64,000 nucleotides of DNA from Lachnospiraceae bacterium YSB2008 (lineage in GTDB: Bacteria; Bacillota; Clostridia; Lachnospirales; Lachnospiraceae), in contig JHWR01000005.1 of the NCBI GenBank assembly GCA_000687655.1, forward strand, positions 62,001 to 126,000. The letters run 5' to 3'. Positions 1 through 11,100 of this stretch are shown here, in pieces (position 1 is the first letter of the stretch; the number at the start of each line of letters is the position of its first letter). The notes beneath the pieces are model-generated. The model did not search any database, was not told the origin of the DNA, and worked only from the letters and a program-made list of their open reading frames with translations. The position numbers were made by a program, and so were the translations under genes.

Positions 1-230
1 TGGCATGGAAATCCAGCCAAACAAATATCAAATTTAGGGATATCCTTTTCTTTGATTTCAGTAATATCACCTGCTATCTCAAAATCATCATTAAAATTAT
101 CACTGTATGTTTTTTGAGCAAACCGATCCCATTCACTAACAAAAACTGTTTTAATATCCTTTCCAAAGGCATTATCAAATCCCATGCGGATACCACCTAT
201 ACCCGCAAATAAATCAATCGACTTATACAT
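1..230 (-). CDS. DNA cytosine-5 methyltransferase, N-terminal part (cut by window edge)
   Basis: The first 76 residues of a C5 cytosine methyltransferase. It starts MYKSIDLFAGIGG, the family motif I that binds S-adenosylmethionine, and runs to LAGFPC, the start of motif IV whose Cys attacks the cytosine. The remainder lies left of the window. The ATG has a GGAGAG ribosome site and lies 23 bp after the NERD-helicase gene, so it is the last visible gene of the defence operon. In DISARM class 2 such an enzyme (DrmMII) marks host DNA; that role here is inferred from the neighbours DrmA and DrmB. Target sequence cannot be read from this part. Confidence 0.9.
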   Translation of the reverse strand, partial: MYKSIDLFAGIGGIRMGFDNAFGKDIKTVFVSEWDRFAQKTYSDNFNDDFEIAGDITEIKEKDIPKFDICLAGFPC

Positions 231-253
231 TTATAATTCTCTCCATACCATTA

Positions 254-1984
254 CTATACCAGTGATTCAAGGAGGCGCTGTTGCCTTTCCTGATAAAGAC
301 CCGACTCATAAAACATAGTCAAAAAAGTCTTTGCTCTGGACATACCCACGTAATTCAAGTACCGCTTCCCTTCATCTGAAAAACTGTCTACATCAATCAT
401 TATTACAGCTCTTGCTTCCAATCCCTTGAATGCCTGAATTGTATAATAACGCAAATCCTTACATTTACCAAAATCCGATAAAACATTAAACTTAATCCGA
501 CCAATATCGACCGGAATATCAGTATTATACAGACAACTCTCGGGATTGTCTAACCTATAATATGATAATATTACTATATCTTTTTTACTTATACCATTAC
601 TCTTTAGCCACCTAATCATTTCAAATAACTGATTTCTCTCATCAGCTTTATTCTTATACGTTTTATACGCAACTTCTTCTCCTTCCGCTCTAGGATTAAT
701 CGACCTGTATACGTGTGTTACAGCATAATTACCTTCTGCAATTTGTCTTGTATTTCTACAGTTTATGGTCAAAGGAAATATAAACGAAGATTTCTTTAAT
801 GTTTCCCAAATCTCCTGAAATTCGTTATTCTCAACGAACAGGTTCTGATGCGGATCATAGTAAATTGTCCATTTCCCATTTTCCCATCCACCTTTAACCA
901 GTTCATTGATGCATAAATAAGCATTTAGATTCATTAAGTCCTGACCTTCATCGATTACTATCCTATCGTACTTGCAATCATCAGCAAGTGTTGCTGCAAA
1001 TTCATCCAAGAACTTATATGGCAATTCGTTTTGAAAATACTCGTCTCTTTCATCTCCTACGTATTTCTCACCGCATAGTTTCATAAGTAACTCATGGAAA
1101 GTATACACATCTATATCTGGCTTATCACTCTCTGACGAAAAAACCTCCCTGATAAATGATGCTATTGCGTGGTTAAAGCATAAATATAAGACCTTTTCTC
1201 CTACAATTGCGGATTTTCTGCACTGTTCAGTTGCCAACACCGTTTTTCCTGTTCCAGCCCCACCTTCGATCATCATTCTATCATTTATACACATACGTTC
1301 AATAATCTGATACTGTTCAGATGTGATAGATAGAAGCTGTTCTTCGGATCTGTCAAGTAGCACAGATAAAGCCGGAACAAAGCTAAAATCACCTCTCAGA
1401 AAAGAAACCAATCGGTCCTTGGATTTTGAATTAAGTCCTCCTTTTCCGGCATAACGTTTTTTTTCACTCCAGTATTTAAAACACCTTTCAAATACCTTTG
1501 GTAAATCACTTGGTTTCATACTGGCATTAAAAGATATATCAGGTATTATTTCAGTATCATCGTCAGCAGTGATAATACAATCAGGAGTAATAACACAACA
1601 CGCCATTCGACAGTCAAGAATAGGGTCATCTATCTTTAAATGCTTTTCCAGATACTGTCGCAATGATTTCATATTCCCCTGAGCTTGAATGTAAGGTCCC
1701 TGAGACTTCCATGTTGTATTACCGTATCTGTTTGTATATCCCCATTGTCCATCACGCCGTTCAACAGTACCGCCCTTAACTTCAATACACAGAATTCCTT
1801 CATCACAAATCACCACAAAATCTATTTCCCCGAAACTATTTCTGATATGTTCTTTTAACGGCAACGAATACAATACGGTTGCATTTCCCCAAGTCATCTC
1901 TTTAAGCCACCCAAAAACCATCGCTTCTGCATGACTTTTTTTTGCTTCCTCTTCTCCTATATTAGACGGGATCATTTTAGACAT
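254..1984 (-). CDS. NERD nuclease-domain / SF1 helicase fusion protein
   Basis: A 576-aa protein with two domains. Residues ~15-150 are a NERD (nuclease-related) domain of the PD-(D/E)XK type: GEIDF (52-56) and CIEVKGG (66-72) supply D55, E68 and K70. Residues ~220-560 are a UvrD/Rep-like SF1 helicase: Walker A GGAGTGKT (241-248), DEGQD (345-349), NCRNT (408-412), TIQAFKGLE (515-523) and YVGMSRAK (545-552). All catalytic motifs look intact. GGAGAG precedes the ATG. NERD-helicases occur in defence loci; here it lies between DrmB and the methyltransferase, near where DISARM normally has DrmC, so it may supply the nuclease function (inference). Confidence 0.88.
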   Translation of the reverse strand: MSKMIPSNIGEEEAKKSHAEAMVFGWLKEMTWGNATVLYSLPLKEHIRNSFGEIDFVVICDEGILCIEVKGGTVERRDGQWGYTNRYGNTTWKSQGPYIQAQGNMKSLRQYLEKHLKIDDPILDCRMACCVITPDCIITADDDTEIIPDISFNASMKPSDLPKVFERCFKYWSEKKRYAGKGGLNSKSKDRLVSFLRGDFSFVPALSVLLDRSEEQLLSITSEQYQIIERMCINDRMMIEGGAGTGKTVLATEQCRKSAIVGEKVLYLCFNHAIASFIREVFSSESDKPDIDVYTFHELLMKLCGEKYVGDERDEYFQNELPYKFLDEFAATLADDCKYDRIVIDEGQDLMNLNAYLCINELVKGGWENGKWTIYYDPHQNLFVENNEFQEIWETLKKSSFIFPLTINCRNTRQIAEGNYAVTHVYRSINPRAEGEEVAYKTYKNKADERNQLFEMIRWLKSNGISKKDIVILSYYRLDNPESCLYNTDIPVDIGRIKFNVLSDFGKCKDLRYYTIQAFKGLEARAVIMIDVDSFSDEGKRYLNYVGMSRAKTFLTMFYESGLYQERQQRLLESLV

Positions 1985-2065
1985 AACTAATTCTCTCCAT
2001 TTTATTCCTAATGATATTCATAATATGATTTCTCTATAAAACAACAGACACCAACTCTATATAGT

Positions 2066-2608
2066 TTATTCATCAGACTCATAATTATCTATATAATCTT
2101 CATCAAAATCTTCAAATACAAGTTTGCCATTATCATTCCTTAATACCCACTCTTTGCTCTCATCTTCATCTTCTCCCTCAAGTACTATCATTTCAATATC
2201 TTTTGCTTTATAAGGTTTAATTTTATCCACAAAACCGGATATTTCTTCGACATCTTTTTTATATTCAGAATAGTATAAAGCCACATCATGTGCTCCCATG
2301 ATGTAACTACCAACCTGAAATGTTAATCCCTCATAGTTTTCCTCGTTAGAAAGGTATTCTTCTCCATGTCGCTCAATGAGTTTACTAATAAACCTATCCA
2401 CATTTATAAGATCATCAACAAGTCTTATAATCGAATGCTTTTCGACCTTTTTTATAAGTTGACCGACTGAAGTAATATTTTTAAACGAGTAATAATCAAC
2501 CTGGATAACACCCAAGCTGTAATCAGAGTTCTCATCCCAAACAGTTTCTCGATAATACATTATCTTTTCTCCGTTTTTCAGTTGAACAGTAATATTTGCA
2601 TTTTCCAT
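2066..2608 (-). CDS. Acidic protein of unknown function in DISARM-like cluster
   Basis: A 180-aa protein not recognised. It is strongly acidic, especially the last 40 residues, which end DEDYIDNYESDE. It has no signal peptide, membrane segment or Cys pairs, so it is probably cytoplasmic. The ATG follows a purine-rich GGAGG site. It lies between the small LRR gene and the NERD-helicase gene in the same direction, 81 bp ahead of the latter. An acidic, DNA-mimic-like tail could suit a regulator or inhibitor partner of the nuclease, but that is a guess from charge alone. Confidence 0.65.
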   Translation of the reverse strand: MENANITVQLKNGEKIMYYRETVWDENSDYSLGVIQVDYYSFKNITSVGQLIKKVEKHSIIRLVDDLINVDRFISKLIERHGEEYLSNEENYEGLTFQVGSYIMGAHDVALYYSEYKKDVEEISGFVDKIKPYKAKDIEMIVLEGEDEDESKEWVLRNDNGKLVFEDFDEDYIDNYESDE

Positions 2609-2661
2609 ATTATTTCCAGCCTCCTCCTAAATAATAATACCAATTAACATTAAAGAAACAT

Positions 2662-2994
2662 TTATACATATTTTATTTTATTAATCACATCTTTATTGTA
2701 CGCAAACAATTTTTTCTCATTTTTTGATAAGCTGGCCAGAAGTATTATTTCTTCTAAAAATTCACATCTGCCAAAAACTCCAAAACCTATTTTTTCAATA
2801 CTCGAAGGGATTTCAACACTTCTTATACTTTCTAACTCTTTAGAATTCTCAAATGCCCCTTGGCTTATTGTTGCTATTCCTTCAGGAATAACAACCTTTT
2901 TGTCTTTTCCGTTATATTTTATTAATTCCTTAATCTCCTTTTTTCCTTTGTTCTCTATTATTTCTCTACTCTTAATTACAAAATCCTCATTCAT
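2662..2994 (-). CDS. Small leucine-rich repeat (LRR_5/BspA-type) protein
   Basis: A 110-aa protein with about two BspA-type LRR units (IPEGIATISQGAF, then IPSSIEKIGFGVFGRC). The start of the repeat, LIKYNGKDKKVVIPEGI, closely matches the caps of the two large LRR proteins at 14417-15988 and 18949-23685. It has no signal peptide, so unlike classical BspA it should stay in the cell. It lies inside the DISARM-like operon, 104 bp after DrmB, with an AGGG ribosome site. The tail is charged and not repeat-like. It may be a minimal version or a remnant of a larger LRR protein; the clean start and stop favour a functional small gene. Confidence 0.7.
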   Translation of the reverse strand: MNEDFVIKSREIIENKGKKEIKELIKYNGKDKKVVIPEGIATISQGAFENSKELESIRSVEIPSSIEKIGFGVFGRCEFLEEIILLASLSKNEKKLFAYNKDVINKIKYV

Positions 2995-3098
2995 TTCTTA
3001 CCCTATCTGCCATCTCTATGGCTTGAACCTACTGAAAGGACTTATTATTGGTCAATCAACGTCTGAAACTCAATGTCATTAATATGTATTTCCTTAAT

Positions 3099-4952
3099 TC
3101 ATTCGTCATCAGAATCATTCTGTATCAGCTCAGAAAAGAACCCAATATCCCTATCATCGGGTTTCCCAATAACTGAAGCTCTATCAAGCAAACAATTTCT
3201 CGCCTCGCAACTTGTCTCAGGCAGAAGTGTACATGCGTGACAGGCCGAATAGTTTAATGAGTTAAAGCCCTGAGATTCCGATTCGATACACAAAGGATCT
3301 GAAGAACACCACGAAGCTTCCTCAAGAAGATTTCTTATGGTTTCCTCAAGTAATTCACTTTCTCCTTGTCTTACCAATCCACCCAAACTTCCATCCGAAT
3401 CTGATGAAGATGTATATATGAGAATTCCTGCCATATCTATCGTTCCGTCCTCCGGATATGAACTGTAAATTCTTTCTTTCAATGCAGCCTCTTGATACCC
3501 ACAATCAATTGTAAGCTGTCTGATCAACAGATGCGATAATGTGTGCAACAATACATATCGAGGAGAGAACATATCCTTTCCTATTCTTAGGTCGCCCAGT
3601 CTTTTTTTCAATTTTTCATATCTGGCAGCATTATTTTTTTCCCAAGTCTCAACTCTTTCCTTGTTAAGTACAAAAAAGATACCTTCTCCTCTCATTTCAA
3701 TAGCAGGCAACCATTTTAAAGGTTTGTCCCACGGAGGCATTAGTTCTCTATTTAAATCAATTCCTTTATATGAATCCTGGCTTTCATCAGGCAACGCAGG
3801 TGTAAGTCTTCTAAATCCTCTGAAAGCCATTACTTCACGCAATCTTTTAACAAGAACCACCTCATCAAAGAAATCCCTCAAGAACGGAGAAATATCCGCC
3901 ACTTCCGCACGAAACTGTTCCGGTTCACCTTCCTCAGTCTGTTCATAACCAGAACAAAGTGCCTTATACTCATCCTCAAACATTGAATGTTCCGTATAAC
4001 CTATAGTATCTTCCTGTTCAGTTCCGTACCTCTTTTTTATGGCATCCAAATAGTCAGACGTCGTATACTTTCCGGAAGCAATTGTATCTTTAAATTTAAT
4101 GTTGATTAATTGAACAAGAAACGTTTCATCCAATCCATTTTCTAAGGCAGTTTGAATATCTCCCCATTCTTTCTCAATTTCTTCCTGAATACCATTACTC
4201 CATGGTGGTATTGTCAATGCGCTCTGCGTGATACCATAATATGCATTTGAGGCACCTCTTTGTAACGCTCGCATAGGGGCATCACACTCCAATGGATCAT
4301 TACTCTCTTCTTTCATACTAATCCACGGTCTTTTACCCCTGCACCTGTATCCGTTCAAAGCTTTGGGGCTCATGCACCCCTCCATTGATCTTTCCTTTCC
4401 ACACACTTTGCAACGAATCACAATACTTGCCAGGCCACCGGTACTGTCTTTAAACTCAATAGTCAACTTGTGATGATTGGAAGGTTCAGAACAACTCATT
4501 AGATTACCAAAGTGTACCCACCACTCAAAAGGAAAATCTTCTAAATGTCCATTTATGCATACAGCTATAAACCTTGACGGAACAATCTCTTTATTACATA
4601 CTGCACATTTTTTATTTTTGGGATCACCAAAGTTTTTGTAGTTATCCAGTTTTCCGCATTTAGGACAGAAGTGAATCTGAGGAAATCTAAATGCCGGCAT
4701 ATCAGCATTGCCCATAGGGTTCTGACTTTCAGTATATCTAGGCTCCATAAAATAGTTCATCCCAAGCAGCCTTTGAAGATTAGGTTCATATAGTTTTTCC
4801 CCGGACCAGTAATTAGAAGAAGCCATTACCACAGTATATTCCGGCATTTCAGCTATTGCGCCTGTAGCAAAAGTAGTAATCAGCTGTGTTTTTCTAATTT
4901 TACCTATGGGTATCCTTTTTGCTTTACTATCCCCACTTCTTCCAAATTTCAT
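3099..4952 (-). CDS. drmB: DrmB-family DUF1998 protein (DISARM-like)
   Basis: A 617-aa protein of the DrmB family. It opens with the family signature IRKTQLITTFATGAI (19-33). Zinc-binding pairs follow at C96/C99, C116/C119 and C181/C184, then RFIAVCINGHLEDFPF (127-142), and a C-terminal DUF1998 region with HTLSHLL and a Cys cluster CHAC...C...C at ~571-588. DrmB partners the DrmA helicase in DISARM, which blocks incoming phage DNA. Its gene starts 11 bp after the drmA stop, so the two are surely co-transcribed. Identification rests on motif memory, not a search, but the motifs are distinctive. Confidence 0.87.
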   Translation of the reverse strand: MKFGRSGDSKAKRIPIGKIRKTQLITTFATGAIAEMPEYTVVMASSNYWSGEKLYEPNLQRLLGMNYFMEPRYTESQNPMGNADMPAFRFPQIHFCPKCGKLDNYKNFGDPKNKKCAVCNKEIVPSRFIAVCINGHLEDFPFEWWVHFGNLMSCSEPSNHHKLTIEFKDSTGGLASIVIRCKVCGKERSMEGCMSPKALNGYRCRGKRPWISMKEESNDPLECDAPMRALQRGASNAYYGITQSALTIPPWSNGIQEEIEKEWGDIQTALENGLDETFLVQLINIKFKDTIASGKYTTSDYLDAIKKRYGTEQEDTIGYTEHSMFEDEYKALCSGYEQTEEGEPEQFRAEVADISPFLRDFFDEVVLVKRLREVMAFRGFRRLTPALPDESQDSYKGIDLNRELMPPWDKPLKWLPAIEMRGEGIFFVLNKERVETWEKNNAARYEKLKKRLGDLRIGKDMFSPRYVLLHTLSHLLIRQLTIDCGYQEAALKERIYSSYPEDGTIDMAGILIYTSSSDSDGSLGGLVRQGESELLEETIRNLLEEASWCSSDPLCIESESQGFNSLNYSACHACTLLPETSCEARNCLLDRASVIGKPDDRDIGFFSELIQNDSDDE

Positions 4953-4963
4953 CTAAAGTCCTC

Positions 4964-7900
4964 CTACAAAATATAAATACCTGAACTTGCCTCAACCGAC
5001 CTCATACTGTTCATTATTCTGAAACGACTGTCTTCATCTGTATCGGAGCGGAATAACGAAGGTTTTCCCTTTTTTCTATACCATAATTCTTCTTGAGAAG
5101 CTGCCTGCTCTTCCCACTGATCTTCTATATCCAGCATTTCATTCAGTAAGTTTTCTTTTTCACGTTCATCAACCAAATCAACATAACTATAAATCAATTG
5201 TTCCGCTTTTTTCACTCCATCCAAATCACGACTGAAGTTTCCGGCAGCATTATCAGCCAGTAATTCAGGACAAAAATAACGGCAAACAGTAACAAATAAC
5301 GCCTGCAATCCACGATCCCGGGCTCTCTCCGAGAAAGGAGTAAGACTTGTTGCCTCTACATATCTGTATAATCCAAAATGATACTTAGAAAATTGTTCAT
5401 AATGAGATCTGTCTCTTGATCTCACAGCATTGTAAACAGTAAAAACCAACCCAGGATTATTTCGTCCTACCCGGCTTGTCGCCTGAATATATTCCGCATT
5501 TGTCTTAGGTTGGCCTGCCACAACCATAGTTCCAAGTCTTCCTACATCTACCCCAACAGAAATCATATTCGAAGCTACAACAAAATCATACACTTCATTA
5601 TCTATTCCCTTCAGAAATGGCACTTTCAATCTTTCCTGAATAACCTCTGAAACCTCTTCATTTGGCATTCTGCTGGTCAGCTCAACAATTCTTTCATATC
5701 GCTCTTTTCCTGTGAAATCACTATACTTTTGTTTGAATTTATTCGCCTTCAAGTATTTATATCGGCTTTGAATATCATCAACAATCTGTGTTTGAGTTGC
5801 CCCGAGTTCCCTTATGCTGTTAAAATAGCCTGTCAAAGTCCAATAATTATCAATCACCTCATTTTCATAACCAAGGTCAATCAAATATCTCGAAGCAAAA
5901 AGCCATGCTGCGTATACACGAATCATAGTAGTAGTAAATGTCGTTCCTGTTCCCATAATTCCCATATACATTCTCGCAGGTCTGTCCTCTTCATTAGAAC
6001 GAACCGCAAAAAACGAATCATCATATGATATACCCTGTGGCGGAAACTGATTATACGTCCTTCCATACAAAGCACGAATCTGATTTGACGCATTCCTTAT
6101 GGTTGCAGTTGATGCTACTACTTTTACCGGTTTTCCAAGATGTTCACATATTGAGGTTATTGCCGCCTCATATATCCCTGTCATTGTACCCAATGGACCG
6201 GATATTAAGTGTAATTCATCCTGAATAATCAAATCCGGTGGAGCAGCTTTTCCATCAGCAGAAAACAAAGCTGATGTACATTCTTGGATTGCAATTTGAG
6301 CAAATTTGTCAACAGTAGCAACAATAAATGCAGGTCGGAATTTATAAATTTCCTCATCTATTATTCGTAAAGGCAACGGGGTATTATTGTAGTCACAATC
6401 AGGATTATCACATCTAATCTCCATTCTTACTTTACTTTTATCGACCTTATATTGTTTTGGATATATTTTTTTACCGCACCAAGGACAAATCTTTATTTGA
6501 CAGGGATCCGCATCTTCTCTGCCTCGTTCTCCCGTAACCATTATTTTCCTAAGAGAACTGTCTGCCTCATCAACATCCCTTGGTGTGAAAGAATTCCCCA
6601 CCCAAAGTCCAATCGATATTTCATCTCCAGGGACATCATATTTTTTTCTTAACAACTCACATGCGCAAATTAATATAGACGCTCTTTCAAATTGCTGAAT
6701 TGTTAAAAGTCTGAGAGTATAACGCATTATAACCGAAACGCCATTACACATTTCCGGATTTGATAATCTTCGATAAAAAATATCAAATGCTGAAATGCCT
6801 AAATATGCCTCAGTTTTTCCACCTCCTGTTGGGAACCAAAGCAAATCAACAATTTTCCGTTCCTCACCATCAGCCTCAACAAAAGAAGGAATCTCCATAA
6901 TCATGAATGCTAATTGAAATGGATACCAATTAATTGCATTATCATCTATTTTCTGAGTTATACCATTATTAGCATTATGTTTTTCTATACTCTTATATCG
7001 TTGCAAATACATTGCTTCATTTGAATAGCGAAATGCTTTCCAAGCATTTGAAGTCTCATCGTTCAGCAAACTGATTGCATACCTAATTCGCTTCTCTATA
7101 TGACGACACTTATTAAGATTTGATTCTGAAACATCTTTATAATTATGAAAACTATCATTCTTGCTTTCAAGAGTTTTTCCATTTATCCATGAAAGATATT
7201 CGTCTGCAAATCTGTATAGATTGGATATAATATCATCATGTGGCGCAGAAAAGAGATATTTCATATTAAAAACAGGATTACCCTTTATTTCCAGCGCTTT
7301 CATCTGACAAAGATTAAACTCCGGCATAAATGAACTCTTTATGTATCTTGGTGTAATGCTTTCATGGTCCCACTCAACTGAGCACCCATGTCCGTGCGCA
7401 TAACATTTTTCACCTGAATACAGCATATCAAGTTCAATCAACTCTTCATTAGTCTTTATCCCTATCTGTCTTCCAACCTCAGCAAAAATCGCCCTATCAT
7501 TTTCCGCAACAATTTCTATTTCCGGTTGAAAAATGGCTTTTTCAGCTATAACAGACTTTTCTGACTCATTAACTACTCTTTCATTTGTTAATGTAATGGT
7601 AACTACACGATTACCATTATCAGGAATCGTATGCACAAATGTACGCAAGTGGATTCCATCAATTAATTCCTCATTAATCTTTCTATTAACAGAAACGATT
7701 TCACTGAAACTACATTGTTCTCGTTTCCAGAAAACAAGTCTTAACCTTCGCTTATCATCCAGTTTTTCAATTTCGCCTTGATATCTTTCTATCGGTATTT
7801 CCTTTTCTATTGCTTCCCTGTAACTGTATGGTTTATATACCGCAAACTGAATATTAAGCTTGATTCTCTCAACATAGGGAAGTAACGTACATGTGATTCC

Positions 7901-8152
7901 CATCGATCTGGGATCTCTTACATTTGTAGTCGATAATGCATTATCTATATCCAACAATTCCAAATCAGCAGATGTCCCTACATCATCACCACCCATGTCT
8001 TCTTTTGTAAGTGGATACAGTTTTCCCATTATATAATACGAAGTTGGCGTTTCATTAATAACTTCATTATCAAAAACCGGCCCTATAATGTCTTCTTTTA
8101 CAATCTCAGTAATTCTCTTTCTTGCGTCATAATATTTAGTATACTTCCCCAT
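4964..8152 (-). CDS. drmA: DrmA-family SF2 helicase (DISARM-like)
   Basis: A 1062-aa helicase. Motifs: Walker A FPTGGGKTEAYLG (440-452), IIQDELHLISGPLG (642-655, Walker B with the DrmA-type extension), ASTAT (680-684), VGVDVGR (866-872) and QATSRVGR (890-897). A zinc-ribbon-like insert has CPWCG (556-560) and CDNPDC (581-586). Residues 1-400 are a family-specific N-terminal region. The extended DELHLISGPLG and a SNMISVGVDVGRLG block are typical of DrmA. It lies 14 bp after the giant SF1 helicase gene and 11 bp before drmB. In DISARM, DrmA and DrmB act together on DNA; here they keep the usual A-B order. Confidence 0.88.
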   Translation of the reverse strand: MGKYTKYYDARKRITEIVKEDIIGPVFDNEVINETPTSYYIMGKLYPLTKEDMGGDDVGTSADLELLDIDNALSTTNVRDPRSMGITCTLLPYVERIKLNIQFAVYKPYSYREAIEKEIPIERYQGEIEKLDDKRRLRLVFWKREQCSFSEIVSVNRKINEELIDGIHLRTFVHTIPDNGNRVVTITLTNERVVNESEKSVIAEKAIFQPEIEIVAENDRAIFAEVGRQIGIKTNEELIELDMLYSGEKCYAHGHGCSVEWDHESITPRYIKSSFMPEFNLCQMKALEIKGNPVFNMKYLFSAPHDDIISNLYRFADEYLSWINGKTLESKNDSFHNYKDVSESNLNKCRHIEKRIRYAISLLNDETSNAWKAFRYSNEAMYLQRYKSIEKHNANNGITQKIDDNAINWYPFQLAFMIMEIPSFVEADGEERKIVDLLWFPTGGGKTEAYLGISAFDIFYRRLSNPEMCNGVSVIMRYTLRLLTIQQFERASILICACELLRKKYDVPGDEISIGLWVGNSFTPRDVDEADSSLRKIMVTGERGREDADPCQIKICPWCGKKIYPKQYKVDKSKVRMEIRCDNPDCDYNNTPLPLRIIDEEIYKFRPAFIVATVDKFAQIAIQECTSALFSADGKAAPPDLIIQDELHLISGPLGTMTGIYEAAITSICEHLGKPVKVVASTATIRNASNQIRALYGRTYNQFPPQGISYDDSFFAVRSNEEDRPARMYMGIMGTGTTFTTTMIRVYAAWLFASRYLIDLGYENEVIDNYWTLTGYFNSIRELGATQTQIVDDIQSRYKYLKANKFKQKYSDFTGKERYERIVELTSRMPNEEVSEVIQERLKVPFLKGIDNEVYDFVVASNMISVGVDVGRLGTMVVAGQPKTNAEYIQATSRVGRNNPGLVFTVYNAVRSRDRSHYEQFSKYHFGLYRYVEATSLTPFSERARDRGLQALFVTVCRYFCPELLADNAAGNFSRDLDGVKKAEQLIYSYVDLVDEREKENLLNEMLDIEDQWEEQAASQEELWYRKKGKPSLFRSDTDEDSRFRIMNSMRSVEASSGIYIL

Positions 8153-8166
8153 TAACAGTCACCTCT

Positions 8167-11100
8167 TTAATTATAGATTGCCTTTGCGTATCCATTTATC
8201 TGTATAGTATTCCATGTAACTATACCTCCAAAATCAATTACGCCTTGTTCATCGCCTCTTGTAATTGCAATATCTGATGATAAAGAAGATACATATATAT
8301 CCCTAAACTCAGACGGATATAAATACTCATATATTTCTGCATTAGAAGGTAGTTTTTTTATTCTTCTGATTGCTTTTTTCAAGTCTTTTGAGAAGTTAAT
8401 TCCCGTCTGTCCAATAATAGTATTATCATCTTCCAAAATAACATCATAGACAATTCTACCACTTACAGTATTGGCTTTTTTATTTAAATACACCTTTTTT
8501 CCTATTATTCTTTCAGCATTTTCTCTGATCCATTTTTGTAAACCTTCGGAAGAAGCAAAACAATAACTGTCTAAGTCTCCTTCTTTTCCAACTTCAAAAC
8601 GACTCAAATGAGGAGTATTTCTTTTAACAACGGCAAAGTTCCTTCGACTGTTTTCCAAAGTTCCCGAATATACTTTTTTCATAGAAGCTGACAATAATGC
8701 TTTCTTTGCTCTGCTTAATGCAACATACTTAACTCGATGTTCTTCAATATCATCACTTCGACTTTGCAATAAATCATCCAGAACTATTACCGTATCATAT
8801 TCACGCCCTTTACTTCTATGAATTGTTGATACTGTCAATCTTTCAGGTCTATTGTTTTCATACAACAATCTGGCATTCCCATATTTTTTAATTTTTGACA
8901 GCATTGCCTTAGTATCCAATCTACTATCGCAAGAGCCGTCTGACAAAAAGTCCCAGATTTCATCAATATATTCTACTTTTGCCTTATTCAAAGCATCTGA
9001 GAATTCAGAAAAATCATATGAATTCTTACCCATTTCGTTAAACACAATTGAAATCCACGAGTCCAATGATAAATCGTTCAATCTTCGTTGTAAATTATGC
9101 TTCACACCATTTTCCATCAGAAAACCGGAAATACGTAATGCCTGTGCATTATTTCTGGTCAGAATTGCAACTGTCCCCTCACTAAAATAAAAATCTAGGG
9201 CCGCATTATCAAATCTTTCCAAATCATCGAATTTACACCTGGTGACCAATCCTGACAAAGACTCGAGGTACTCTTTACAACCCGATATATCCTCATTAAG
9301 AATATACTTTCTGTATCCATCCGAATAGGCCATCATTTCTGATGTTTGTCTATGATTTTGATTAAATGATACAAATGAAAAACCATTTAATTTCTTAATT
9401 TCTCTGTAAAAGCCAAGTGATTTTCCATTTTCTCCCAGTTGATAATCATAAATCGCCTGACATGCATCTCCAAACAGAGTAACCCCACAGGTCTCAGGCA
9501 GATTACGAATCACAGTCAAAACCATTTCTGCACGCGGACCTACTAAATCCTGAACCTCATCTACAAATAAATGCTTACATTCAGATATTAAGCCAGGTTC
9601 TTTTTTTAGTATTTCTATAAATTTATTAATTCTTTCGTCATAGTTCAGTGCTTCAATCTGATAGTTTTCAAGTAACAGATCATACTCACTGTCTTTTATC
9701 CAATAAAGAAACTGGGTTGCAAAAGAATCAAACGTCCTCACGTCAATTCTGTTAATATCAAGATTATCATTTTCAGTTTCAATCTCTTCCTTTATTCTTT
9801 TCTTTATTACTTCAACTGCCGCACGCGAAAAACACAAAACCTGTACGGCATCCGCGTCAATTTCAAGTTTTTTAACCATGTAGATTATTTTTTCAATTAA
9901 TGTCCACGTTTTTCCTGTTCCCGGTCCTGCATTCACTAAAAGTCTATTAGAAGCAGAAGCTTCTATAACTCTTTTTTGGGATGTTTCAACTGTACCTTCA
10001 AATAGCCTCAGCTCCTCCTTTTTATTGTTATCTGTTGAAAGCCTTTTATCTAATAATTCAATCTCTGCCGTCTTTTCTTCAGATTTGTTAATTGTTCCAG
10101 ATTTGGATATAGTATTCAGCTGTTTCTTTTCAATACTTTCTACAGAATACAAATAGAATAGAATATCGTTATAATTCTTATAATCTCCTGTAGGTTCGCG
10201 ATCTGTTATTTCAATTCCGGGATTTGAAGAATATCTGTTATTATAATAATAGATTCCCTCATCGTCTTCATTTACAATACGTAAATACTTCTTGCTTATA
10301 TAAATTATTTTAACAGGATTAACTTTATACTTTCTGTCAGTATACTTGAATGAATAATACCTTTTTCCACTATAACTATTCCAATACATACAACCTGTAT
10401 ATACATCAAATATGTCTCCTTCAGTTTCAACATAACTTGTATCTACATATTTAATCTGATCTATACAGACATCTTTAATATCCACCTCACTGGTTCGGTC
10501 ATCCATTTCTCCTGCAATTCTATCAATCTTAATAATCTTATCTTTAAAACGAACTTTCCTTTCATCACCTAAAAACTGTTTTCCTTTTCGAATTACATCC
10601 TCATCGTCATAAATACACCATTCATATTCCCCATCCACAAATTCATCAATTGAAAAATGATTAATAACCCGTTCTCCGAGTGAAAGAGTGTATTCGTAAC
10701 AGTTCTCACCATTATCCATTTTTAAAGACAATTGTGCAGATTCATCACCAATATAAGACAATCCCCCATCCCACCAAAGCATGTTATCATTAACGCCAAG
10801 AATAGGATTATCTACAAAAGAATTCTTAAACAGTATTTTGTAAACAGTACGCTTCGTTGTACCAACTTCAATAATGATATTCTTTGACTCATCGTCAGAA
10901 TTATTAATCGAATTTTTAATTTTATACAACTCAATCTCGTTCTCAAATGATTCAAAACGTACTTCACCAATCTGAACAGTCACTTTTTTGTGTGTTCCAT
11001 TATGAATGTTCAGTACAGTATCTGCCTCAATATCTTCAATCCATATATACTTATCAAAGTAAATACGCCCTATTTTTTCAACATTGCAGCTTATATACGG